Assembly: GCA_964249405.1 (NCBI GenBank)
Contig: CAXUBX010000003.1
Location: 1 to 64,000 of the forward strand
Reading direction: 5' to 3'
Source of the DNA: CAXTPV01 sp964249405
GTDB taxonomy: Bacteria > Pseudomonadota > Alphaproteobacteria > Acetobacterales > Acetobacteraceae
Length of the DNA: 64,000 bases
Within the stretch, counting starts at the first letter, position 1. Each line of letters starts with the position of its first letter. Below are positions 26,937 through 35,023 of this stretch, piece after piece. The notes below the pieces were generated by a model that saw only the letters and a program-made list of their open reading frames with translations, searched no databases and was not told where the DNA came from. The position numbers were made by a program, and so were the translations under genes.

Positions 26937-29444
26937 TCAGACCCGAAGCCAGTCCGGCGCCTCGTGCTCGCTCGCGCTCTCGGCCAGGGCCGGCCGGTCC
27001 AGGTTGTCGAGGATGGCCGGATAGTCCGAGACGAGGCGCCGAAAGCTCCGGGCGCCCACCACGAGAAGATGGCTGAACGTGACGCAGCGGAGCGTGCCCG
27101 GCATGCGGAGGCGTTCGACCACCTCGCGGCTGCCGATCTCGTCGCCCTCGGACAGCATCATGTCCTCGTCACCGACACGGAGTTCGAGGGTCCCGGAGCT
27201 GACCAGGACGACCCAGGGCGGCCGGCGACCCTGCCGGATCAGCACTTCGCCCGGCACGGCGAAGCGGATGGACAGCACCATCGCGAGATCGTGCTGGATC
27301 GCGTCGGGGAGGCCCCGGAACAAGGGGAAGACCGGGATCCGACGATCCACGCCGGCCTGGAGATTGAAGCGGAGCGGGCGCTCCAGTCGGCGACGTCTGG
27401 TCTCGAGGTCGCGCGCGAGTTCGCGATGGAGCTCCTCCCCGATCAGGCTTTCCGAAAGCAGGCCCTCGTATTCCTCGGCCTCGACGCGCATCGCCGTCTG
27501 TCGCAGCACCCGGCTTTCGAGCGCCTCGGCGTAGCCCGGATAGTGGAGGCGGAGCGCGTCCAGCGCGTCGCCCAGCAGTTTCCGTCGCCGATCGAGCACG
27601 TCCGACACGATCTCGGCGACGCGGCCGCCGAGCACCGGCTCGACGCGACGCCGCACGAACCGCTCCAACGCGAGGGCCAGCAGGTGGCCGACCAGCAGGA
27701 TCTCGTAGCGGATCGTCATCTGGCGCATGAGCGGCCGCTCGACCCTGGCGATCCGGTGGAGCAGCTGGGCGAGATGGAAGCCGACGCCCGGCCGGAGGCG
27801 CTTCCGTGTGGCGCGAAGATAGCCGACGCGGCCGTCCATCCGCGCGCCGTCCACCATCGCGTCGGCGGTGCGGAGCAGGCGGCGGGTCACCCCCCCGGTC
27901 AGGCCGCGCAGACGGAAGCTCTCGACGAGCATGGTCCGCTCGCGGGACGCGATGGTGATCAGCGCGAGGGCCACGCGGTCACGGTCGCCGATCGAGCGGT
28001 CGAAATCGTTCCGTTCGGTTTCCTGGCCGATCCGCTTCTCGAGATCGTCGACGGCATGCCGCGTCGAGCCGGGCGAGAAGCCGAGCTCGCCGGCGATCCG
28101 CCGCGTGCGATCGCGCACCTCGCCGAGCGCGATCGCGATCACCTGGTGGCGGAGCGCCTCGTCGCGTCCCGAGAGCCGGTCGAGGCCGAGGAACACGACG
28201 AGGCTCCGGAGCGTGGTGCCGTTGACGAGCAGGGTGAAGAGCACGAAGCCGGTGGCGACCACGGCGACGAAATGCGCGTCCGCGGCCGACACCGCCGGGT
28301 TCTCGGTGACCGCGACGGCGAGCGCCAGCGTGATCGCGCCGCGAAGGCCGCCCCAGACGATGGTGATCTTGAAGTCCCGCGGCACCGGCCGCGCGAGGCC
28401 GGACCGTTCGAGAACCGGCAGGATGCCGAACAGCACGGCAGCCCGGGCGAGCAGGCCCGCCACCACGGTGAGGAGAACGAGAACACCGTCCTGCAGCGTC
28501 GCCCCGAGCAGGAGGCGCGGGACCAGCATGGACGCGAGGATGAACACGAGCGATCCGGCCCAGAACGACAGCTGCTCCCAGAGGTCGGAGAGGAAGCGCC
28601 AGCTCTGCGGCTTCATGCTCGACGGGCCGTAGGCCGAGACGGTGAGCCCGGCGGCAGCGACGGCGACCACGCCGGACAGGCCGAGAAGGTGGTCCGAGAG
28701 GATGTAGGCGATGAACGGCAGGGCGAGCGTCAGCGTGACCTCGCCGGCGACCGTCTCGCCGAGCCAGTCCATCATCGCGAGCGTGGCCCGCCCGAGCGCG
28801 AAGCCGACCAGGAGCGCGCCCACGAACGATCGCGCGAAGACGAGGGCGACCTCGCCCGGATCGACCGTGCGATGCGACACCAGCGCCCCGAGCAGCAGGG
28901 TGAAGATCGAGATCGCGGCCGCATCGTTGAGCAGGGCCTCGCCCTCGACCAGCCGGGTCAGGCGCGACGAGGCGCCGATCTCGCCGAAGATCGCGGTGAC
29001 CGCGCTCGGATCGGTCGTCGCCACGATCGCGCCCAGCGTCAGGCAGGCGAGCAGCGACGGGCCACCGGCCTGCCAGAGCACGACGCCGACCGTCGCCGTG
29101 CTGACGACCACGGCCACCACGGCGAGCACGAGCACGGCGGCGGCGTCGTGTGCGAGCCGTCGCACGTCGATCGAGAGCGCGCCCGCGAAGACCAGGATCG
29201 GCAGGAAGACCAGCAGCACGGTCCCGCTGTCGATCGGAAGGTCGACGACGACCCGCGCGGCCCTGTCGAACAGGTGGATGCGGGGCGACGTCAGCAGGGC
29301 GTCGGCGCCGCCGCCGATCGCGATCCCGAGCACCGCGAGCAGCACGGTCTCCGGCAGCATCAGTCGGCGCGCGACCGGCTGCACCGCGGTGACACCCACC
29401 AGGAGGCAGGCGATGGTGAGCAGGATCGCCGGCAGTCCGACCAT
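26937..29444 (-). CDS. Na+/H+ antiporter (CPA1/NHE type) with cyclic-nucleotide-binding-like domain
   Basis: This 835-residue membrane protein has about 12 transmembrane helices in its first 410 residues and a long cytoplasmic part. Ion-path motifs are AIVATTDPSAVTAIF and LVEGEALLNDAAAIS, typical of CPA1 exchangers. Residues about 430-700 are helical and Arg/Glu-rich. Residues about 700-815 look like a CNBD fold (FRGLPDAIQHDLAMVLS, GEVLIRQG, VVLVSSGTLELRV). In the phosphate-binding cassette region the usual G-E is replaced: the sequence reads EIGSREVVERLRMPGTLRCVT, so true cNMP binding is uncertain. The strong ribosome binding site GGAGGAGG fixes the ATG at 29444. It should extrude Na+ or H+ across the inner membrane; architecture resembles NHE-CNBD proteins without a voltage sensor. 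Confidence 0.88.
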   Translation of the reverse strand: MVGLPAILLTIACLLVGVTAVQPVARRLMLPETVLLAVLGIAIGGGADALLTSPRIHLFDRAARVVVDLPIDSGTVLLVFLPILVFAGALSIDVRRLAHDAAAVLVLAVVAVVVSTATVGVVLWQAGGPSLLACLTLGAIVATTDPSAVTAIFGEIGASSRLTRLVEGEALLNDAAAISIFTLLLGALVSHRTVDPGEVALVFARSFVGALLVGFALGRATLAMMDWLGETVAGEVTLTLALPFIAYILSDHLLGLSGVVAVAAAGLTVSAYGPSSMKPQSWRFLSDLWEQLSFWAGSLVFILASMLVPRLLLGATLQDGVLVLLTVVAGLLARAAVLFGILPVLERSGLARPVPRDFKITIVWGGLRGAITLALAVAVTENPAVSAADAHFVAVVATGFVLFTLLVNGTTLRSLVVFLGLDRLSGRDEALRHQVIAIALGEVRDRTRRIAGELGFSPGSTRHAVDDLEKRIGQETERNDFDRSIGDRDRVALALITIASRERTMLVESFRLRGLTGGVTRRLLRTADAMVDGARMDGRVGYLRATRKRLRPGVGFHLAQLLHRIARVERPLMRQMTIRYEILLVGHLLALALERFVRRRVEPVLGGRVAEIVSDVLDRRRKLLGDALDALRLHYPGYAEALESRVLRQTAMRVEAEEYEGLLSESLIGEELHRELARDLETRRRRLERPLRFNLQAGVDRRIPVFPLFRGLPDAIQHDLAMVLSIRFAVPGEVLIRQGRRPPWVVLVSSGTLELRVGDEDMMLSEGDEIGSREVVERLRMPGTLRCVTFSHLLVVGARSFRRLVSDYPAILDNLDRPALAESASEHEAPDWLRV

Positions 29445-29679
29445 CGACCTCGATCCTCCTCCCGGCTCTGCGCGCCGGTCCGGCGGTCAGGCAGGGAAGG
29501 GATCACTCCCGCGTGCGTCTCGCCAGTGAAAACGCGGGAAGCCGCCGCCGGCCTCCGGAGGCCTGGCCCACCCTGGCCATCTGCCTCGCCCTGCCGGGCC
29601 GGATAGACAAAACGACCCCGTTTGGCGATGAACAGGGGAAAGGGAGGCGTCGTCAACGCCGCCCTGTCGGGGAACCAGG
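29445..29679. promoter_or_regulatory. divergent intergenic region, antiporter / cytochrome c
   Basis: These 235 nt separate divergent genes, so promoters in both directions must lie here. It holds a perfect 14-bp palindrome GGCCTCCGGAGGCC (29550-29563) and a short inverted repeat AAACG/CGTTT (around 29611-29624). No -35/-10 pair close to the sigma-70 consensus, and no GGAAC stress element at a useful distance, could be picked out by eye. Confidence 0.5.
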
Positions 29680-31464
29680 ATGCCTTCAGCCATGCGCCGC
29701 CTCGCGACTGTCGTCGGCGGAACGGTCCTCCTGGCGACGCTCGCCATCGGGGCGAGCGTCCGGGGAAGTCTCGCCCAGCAGAAGGACGCCGGAACGGCGC
29801 CCGGCCGCGCCCCCGTGACGATGCCGAACGCGGCCCCGGGCGGGACGACGCCATCGGCGACCGACGCGGCGCTGGTCCAGCGCGGCGACTATCTCACTCG
29901 TGCGGCCGACTGCATGCCGTGCCACACGAGGCCGGGCGGCACGCCGTTCGCGGGCGGCCTCGTGATGAACACCCCGTTCGGCAGGATCGCGAGCCCGAAC
30001 ATCACGACCGACGACCGGACCGGGATCGGGCGCTGGACGGAGCGGGATTTCTGGAACGTCCTCCACAACGGGGTCGGCCCGCATCTCGGGGACTACATCT
30101 ATCCGGTGATGACCTATACGTCCTACACCAAGCTCACCCGGAGCGACGTCCACGCGATCTGGGCCTACATGCGGACGATCAGGCCGGTCGACGCCCCGCG
30201 GCTGCCGGTCTCGCTCCCGTTCCCCTTCAACATCCGGCTGAGCCTGCTCGGCTGGCAGGTGCTGTTCATGGACACCGGCGTCTACAAGCCGGACCCGTCG
30301 AGATCCGCCGAATGGAACCGCGGCGCCTACCTGGTGCTCGGCGCCGGCCATTGCGGCGAGTGCCACTCACCGCGAAACGCGCTCGGCGGGATCATCGACC
30401 AGAGATCGCTCGCCGGCGGCGTTGTCGACGGCTATCTCGCGCCGAACATCTCGTCCGATCCGCAATTCGGCATCGGGTCGTGGTCCACGGACGACATCGT
30501 CGCCTTCCTCAAGCATGGCGACAACACGCACAACGTGGTGTTCGGCCCGATGACCGACGTCGTGCACGAGAGCATGTCGTACATGCGCGACAGCGACCTC
30601 CACGCGATCGCGACCTACCTGAAATCGACGCCGGCGCGGCACGAGCATCTCATCGACCCGCTGCAACTCCAGCGCGCCTCGATCGCGCGCGGCTCCGCGC
30701 TCTACGCGACGAACTGCGCGCAGTGCCACCAGGCAAGCGGTCTCGGCGTCGCGAACGCGATCCCGTCGCTGGCCGCCAACGGCGTCGTGATGCAGCCGGC
30801 GTCCGACGACGTGATCATGCCGGTGCTGATCGGCCAGCAGGGCCAGGGCAGCTACGGCGCCATGCCGGCGTTCGGCGGCGCGCTCGACGACCAGCAGGTC
30901 GCCGACCTCGTGAACTATGTCCGGACGGCGTTCGGCAACACCGCCGACGCGAGCACCACGGGCGCGATGGTGCGCACGGAACGGATCGCGGCACCGACCG
31001 GGCTCGGCGGCTCGCTCGCGGCGCGCCGCCTCGGCTGCGCGCCGATCGGCGACAGCACGGTCCCGGGCGCCGTGGCCTCCGAGGAGGACGTCACGATCGC
31101 GGGCTGGATCGATCACGGACTGGCGTCGGATGCCATCTCCGCTCTCGCGTCCCGCACCCGGGCCGACAATCCCGAGGCCACGGCGGCCGACGTGGTCCGC
31201 GTCGTCACCGCCGCGTATTGTCCGGTGGTCGCGAACGATCCGGCGCTCAGCGACCGCGGCCGGCGCGCGAAGCTTCGCGATTTCGCGGGCCGTGCCGGCG
31301 GCGCGGTCGCGTCGATGTTCCCGCCGGAAGGGTCCGAGATCGTGGTCAGCGCGGTGGTGCCGACCGGGACCGCGAGCGCGATGGCGGACGCGGCCAGCGC
31401 TGCCCATCTGCCGATCACCGCGTATCTCGCGAAACAGATGGAGCAGGGCGCCAAGGCGCCCTGA
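29680..31464 (+). CDS. triheme c-type cytochrome (membrane dehydrogenase cytochrome subunit type)
   Basis: This 594-residue exported protein has a signal peptide (residues about 1-33, cut near SLAQQ) and three haem-c motifs: CMPCH at 78-82, CGECH at 225-229 and CAQCH at 346-350. The spacing and the repeated TPFGRIASPNIT-type loops match the cytochrome c subunits of membrane alcohol, aldehyde or gluconate dehydrogenases, which pass electrons to quinone. Here no dehydrogenase subunit is adjacent. After the third haem domain (about residue 440) there is a further stretch of about 150 residues with two lone cysteines and no haem motif, which the family usually lacks. ATG 29680 is used; ATG 29692 is an alternative. 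Malate synthase follows after 16 nt. Confidence 0.88.
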   Translation: MPSAMRRLATVVGGTVLLATLAIGASVRGSLAQQKDAGTAPGRAPVTMPNAAPGGTTPSATDAALVQRGDYLTRAADCMPCHTRPGGTPFAGGLVMNTPFGRIASPNITTDDRTGIGRWTERDFWNVLHNGVGPHLGDYIYPVMTYTSYTKLTRSDVHAIWAYMRTIRPVDAPRLPVSLPFPFNIRLSLLGWQVLFMDTGVYKPDPSRSAEWNRGAYLVLGAGHCGECHSPRNALGGIIDQRSLAGGVVDGYLAPNISSDPQFGIGSWSTDDIVAFLKHGDNTHNVVFGPMTDVVHESMSYMRDSDLHAIATYLKSTPARHEHLIDPLQLQRASIARGSALYATNCAQCHQASGLGVANAIPSLAANGVVMQPASDDVIMPVLIGQQGQGSYGAMPAFGGALDDQQVADLVNYVRTAFGNTADASTTGAMVRTERIAAPTGLGGSLAARRLGCAPIGDSTVPGAVASEEDVTIAGWIDHGLASDAISALASRTRADNPEATAADVVRVVTAAYCPVVANDPALSDRGRRAKLRDFAGRAGGAVASMFPPEGSEIVVSAVVPTGTASAMADAASAAHLPITAYLAKQMEQGAKAP

Positions 31465-31480
31465 GACCGGAAGGAACGCC

Positions 31481-33664
31481 ATGACATCCGTGACCACGGG
31501 CGGCCTCGCCGTCGCGAGCGAACTGCATGCCTTCGTTCGCAACGAGGCGCTGCCGGGCACCGGCGTTCGCGAAGACGATTTCTGGTCCGGCCTCGCGAGA
31601 GTGGTGGAGACCCTGGGGCCGCGCAACGCCGCCCTGCTCGCCCGGCGCGACGCGCTCCAGGCGGAAATCGACGCCTGGCACCGGGAGCGGCGCGGCGAGG
31701 AGCACGATCCCGTCGCCGCCGAGGCGATGCTGCGCCGGATCGGCTATCTCGTGGACGAGCCCCCGCCGTTCTCGATCGAGACGGCGAATGTCGACCGCGA
31801 GATCGCCCTGCTCGCCGGACCGCAGCTCGTGGTGCCGGCGAGCAACGCGCGCTACGCGCTCAACGCCGCCAACGCCCGCTGGGGCAGCCTGTACGACGCG
31901 CTCTACGGAACCGACGCGATCCCGGAGACCGAAGGCCGGGAGCGCGGGACCGGGGAAAACGGGTCCGGCTACAACGCGCGTCGCGGAGAGGCGGTGATCG
32001 CGCGCGGACGCCTGCTGCTCGACGAGGCGCTTCCCCTCGCGGGAGGATCGCATGCGGATGCCGCCTCTTACGCGGTGGCGGGCGGCCGGCTCGTGGTCAG
32101 CTTGCGAAGCGGCCAGTCGGTCGGGCTCGCCGATCCTGCCGGCTTCGCGGGGTTCTCGGGCGAACCCGCCGCGCCGGAGCGGATCCTGCTGGTGCATCAC
32201 GGCCTCCACCTGGAGGTGGTGATCGATCGCGCCCACCGGATCGGCGCCACCGACGCGGCCGGCGTCGCCGACATCATCGTGGAGAGCGCGCTCACCACCA
32301 TCGTCGATCTGGAGGACAGCGTCGCGGCGGTCGACGCGGCCGACAAGACCGCGCTCTACCGGAACTGGCTCGGGCTGATGACCGGCACGCTGGAAGCGGA
32401 GTTCGTGAAGAACGGGCGCACCCTCACGCGCCGGCTCGATCCCGACCGCAGCTACACCGCACCCGACGGCGCCACGCTCACGCTCCCGGGCCGCTCGGTC
32501 ATGCTGGTCCGCCATGTCGGCCACCACATGATGACCGACATCGTCAGGACCGCCGCCGGAGACGAGATTCCCGAGACCTTCCTCGACGCCGCGGTGGCGT
32601 CGCTGATCGCGCTGCACGATCTCCGCGGCACCCCCCGCTTCCACAACAGCCGCGTGGGCTCGGCCTATGTCGTGAAACCCAAGCTGCACGGGCCGGAGGA
32701 AGTCGCCCTCGCGAACGATCTCCTCGCGATGGTCGAGGACGTGCTGGCCCTGCCGCGCAACGCCTTGAAGATGGGGATCATGGACGAGGAACGGCGGACC
32801 AGCGCCAATCTCGCCGCCGCGATCCGCGAAGCGTCGTCGCGGGTCGTGTTCATCAACACCGGCTTCCTCGACCGCACCGGCGACGAGATCCACACCGCGA
32901 TGGAGTCGGGCCCGATGGTCCGGAAGAACGACATCAAGGCCACGAACTGGATCACCGCCTACGAGCGGCGGAACGTCGAGATCGGCCTCGTCTCCGGGCT
33001 GCTCGGCCGGGCGCAGATCGGCAAGGGGATGTGGGCGGCACCCGACCGCATGGCCGACATGCTGGCCGCCAAGATCAGCCATCCGCGTGCCGGCGCCTCG
33101 ACGGCCTGGGTGCCGTCGCCGACCGCGGCGACCCTGCACGCGCTGCACTATCTCGCGGTCGACGTGGCGGAACGCCAGCGCGAGATCGCCGCCGGCACGC
33201 GGGCCGGGCTCGGCGAGCTGCTCCAGCCACCGCTCGCCCCGCATGGCGTCAACTGGGCACCGGAGGACCTCCAGCGCGAGCTCGACAACAACTGCCAGGG
33301 CATCCTCGGCTACGTGGTCCGCTGGGTCGACCAGGGCGTCGGCTGCTCCAAGGTTCCCGACCTCGACGGGATCGGGCTGATGGAGGACCGGGCGACGCTC
33401 CGGATCTCCAGCCAGCACATCGCGAACTGGCTGCACCACGGCATCGTCACCCCCGAGCAGGTCGAGGCGACGCTCCGGCGAATGGCCGAGGTGGTCGACC
33501 AGCAGAATGCCGGAGACCCGGCCTATCATCCGATGGCGCCCGGCTTCGACGGGCCGGCGTTCCGTGCCGCATCCGATCTCGTCTTCGAGGGGCGCGCGCA
33601 ACCGAACGGCTACACGGAGTTCGTGCTGACACGGTGGCGGCGGGCCGCCAAGCAGGCCGCCTGA
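31481..33664 (+). CDS. glcB: malate synthase G
   Basis: This 727-residue monomeric malate synthase condenses glyoxylate with acetyl-CoA to malate. Family segments are present throughout: NARYALNAANARWGSLYDAL, the TTIVDLEDSVAAVDAADKT region, the catalytic MGIMDEERRTSANL stretch, RVVFINTGFLDRTGDE with the glyoxylate-site residues, and AWVPSPTAATLHALHY. Full length matches the G isoform rather than isoform A. GGAAGGAA (31469-31476) precedes the ATG. It follows the cytochrome gene by 16 nt, so the two are probably one operon. That pairing hints that the cytochrome serves oxidation of a substrate leading to glyoxylate, but no glycolate oxidase or isocitrate lyase gene is in the window. Confidence 0.97.
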   Translation: MTSVTTGGLAVASELHAFVRNEALPGTGVREDDFWSGLARVVETLGPRNAALLARRDALQAEIDAWHRERRGEEHDPVAAEAMLRRIGYLVDEPPPFSIETANVDREIALLAGPQLVVPASNARYALNAANARWGSLYDALYGTDAIPETEGRERGTGENGSGYNARRGEAVIARGRLLLDEALPLAGGSHADAASYAVAGGRLVVSLRSGQSVGLADPAGFAGFSGEPAAPERILLVHHGLHLEVVIDRAHRIGATDAAGVADIIVESALTTIVDLEDSVAAVDAADKTALYRNWLGLMTGTLEAEFVKNGRTLTRRLDPDRSYTAPDGATLTLPGRSVMLVRHVGHHMMTDIVRTAAGDEIPETFLDAAVASLIALHDLRGTPRFHNSRVGSAYVVKPKLHGPEEVALANDLLAMVEDVLALPRNALKMGIMDEERRTSANLAAAIREASSRVVFINTGFLDRTGDEIHTAMESGPMVRKNDIKATNWITAYERRNVEIGLVSGLLGRAQIGKGMWAAPDRMADMLAAKISHPRAGASTAWVPSPTAATLHALHYLAVDVAERQREIAAGTRAGLGELLQPPLAPHGVNWAPEDLQRELDNNCQGILGYVVRWVDQGVGCSKVPDLDGIGLMEDRATLRISSQHIANWLHHGIVTPEQVEATLRRMAEVVDQQNAGDPAYHPMAPGFDGPAFRAASDLVFEGRAQPNGYTEFVLTRWRRAAKQAA

Positions 33665-33708
33665 ACCGGGCGACAGGGGGCGCGCGCCGGGGGCTGCCGC
33701 CGCCCGGT
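33665..33708. terminator. inverted repeat between convergent glcB and fdhD
   Basis: ACCGGGCG (33665-33672) is the exact reverse complement of CGCCCGGT (33701-33708), separated by a GC-rich 28-nt loop that contains the self-complementary GGCGCGCGCC. It starts directly after the glcB stop codon and ends 10 nt before the fdhD stop. No T-tract is present. Confidence 0.45.
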
Positions 33709-33718
33709 CGCTCGACCT

Positions 33719-34570
33719 TCAGACGATGCGATCCGGCCGGGTGAACACCTCGAAGCCGTCCTCGCGCGCGACGCCCACCAGCGTGATCCCGGCCTGTTCC
33801 GCCATCTCGATCGCCAGCGTCGTCGGCGCCGAGACGGCCGCAACGAGCGGCGCGCCCATCAGCGCCGCCTTCTGCACGAGTTCGACGGACAGCCGGCTCG
33901 TCAACAGGACGATCCCTTCCACCGCGCGGCGTCCCGCGGACGCGAGAGTGCCGCCGAGCTTGTCGAGCGCGTTGTGCCGGCCGACATCCTCGCGGATGGC
34001 GACGAGACCTTCGGCTCCGGTCCAGAAGCCGGCGGCATGCACCGCGCGCGTGCTCGCGTTCAGGAGCTGGGCGGGCCGCAGCGACGCGACCGCGCGCGCG
34101 ACGTCGGCCGCGGAGACCACCGCCCCCTGCGCGACGCGCGCCGGGGGAAGCAGGGCCTCGTCGAGGCTTTCGAGGCCACACATGCCGCAACCGGTGACGC
34201 CGGCCAGCCGACGACGGCGACGGTCGAGACGATCCATCCGATCGGGACGGATCCACATCCGGCACTCGACCGCGGCCGATCCGGCGAGGATGATCTCGCA
34301 ATCCTCGATCTGTCCGGGGTCGTCGACGATCCGTTCGGCCAGGCTGAAGCCGATCGCCAGATCGGCGAGATCCGCGGGGGTCGCCATCATCACGGCGTGC
34401 GTGGTGCGGTTGTAGGTCATCGCAACCGCCGCCTCGGCCGCGACCTCGCGCGTCTCGTCACGGAGAACGCCGTCGCGCCAAGCGACCAGCGCCCGCGTCC
34501 CGCTCGCCGCCGGCGGAGGTCGCGAAGCCGTCACGATCGCGGCGGGAAAGACGTCGTGCTCATCGGCCAT
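33719..34570 (-). CDS. fdhD: formate dehydrogenase accessory sulfurtransferase FdhD
   Basis: This 283-residue cytoplasmic protein passes sulfur from a cysteine desulfurase to the molybdenum cofactor of formate dehydrogenase. The catalytic C-G-M-C-G motif is present at about 127-131, with the conserved ALLPPARVAQGA region after it and the cofactor-binding REDVGRHNALDKL segment near residue 195. No formate dehydrogenase gene is in the window; moaA for cofactor synthesis lies 14 kb away. It is the last gene of the minus-strand glmU-glmS-MAPEG group, 42 nt after the MAPEG gene. Length is typical and no defect is visible. Confidence 0.95.
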   Translation of the reverse strand: MADEHDVFPAAIVTASRPPPAASGTRALVAWRDGVLRDETREVAAEAAVAMTYNRTTHAVMMATPADLADLAIGFSLAERIVDDPGQIEDCEIILAGSAAVECRMWIRPDRMDRLDRRRRRLAGVTGCGMCGLESLDEALLPPARVAQGAVVSAADVARAVASLRPAQLLNASTRAVHAAGFWTGAEGLVAIREDVGRHNALDKLGGTLASAGRRAVEGIVLLTSRLSVELVQKAALMGAPLVAAVSAPTTLAIEMAEQAGITLVGVAREDGFEVFTRPDRIV

Positions 34571-34612
34571 GCCGAACGTCCCGTCATTCCGGCCCGACGG
34601 AGAACGTGCGTC

Positions 34613-35023
34613 TCAGGCGAGCTTCAGGAGGATCAGCAGGATGCCGAACACCGAGACGAAGAAGATGGCGGTGCGGAACCTCGACCCGGTCACGTAGGCG
34701 CCGAAATACGCGATCCGGCCCCAGAAATAGAACTGCGCACCCCAGCTCGCGAGACCATGGTCCTTTCCGACGCCGTGCGCGACCAGGACGACCGCGGCGA
34801 AGATCGGGAAGGTCTGCATGAAATTCGCGAACGACCGGACGACGCGTCCGCCGACCCCGGTGGTCGGACGCGGATCGTCGCGAGGCGAGGACGCATAATC
34901 CAGCCCGTGCTGTGAGGTCACCGCGACGCCGGTGGCGATCGCGTGGAGGAGGCCGAGAAGTGATGTCCAGGCGAGAAGAGCCATCGGCATCGTCATGAGC
35001 GTCGGTCCACCGGTTACGCTCAT
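34613..35023 (-). CDS. MAPEG family membrane protein
   Basis: This 136-residue protein has four predicted membrane helices, with the family's polar FANFMQTFPIFAAVVLVA segment in the second helix and an FYFWGRIAYFGAYV segment in the third. MAPEG proteins include microsomal glutathione transferases; many bacterial members have no assigned substrate. The ATG at 35023 overlaps the glmS stop (ATGA), which argues for translational coupling and for this start over the internal ATG at 34996. It sits in the inner membrane. Nothing in the neighbourhood (glmS upstream, fdhD downstream) points to a specific reaction. Confidence 0.85.
   Translation of the reverse strand: MSVTGGPTLMTMPMALLAWTSLLGLLHAIATGVAVTSQHGLDYASSPRDDPRPTTGVGGRVVRSFANFMQTFPIFAAVVLVAHGVGKDHGLASWGAQFYFWGRIAYFGAYVTGSRFRTAIFFVSVFGILLILLKLA

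Noticed and set aside
25545..29606. A 1353-codon plus-strand frame across the ABC-F end and the antiporter
   Set aside because: It is out of frame in the ABC-F gene and antisense to the antiporter, with Arg/Glu/Ala-rich noise and no motif.
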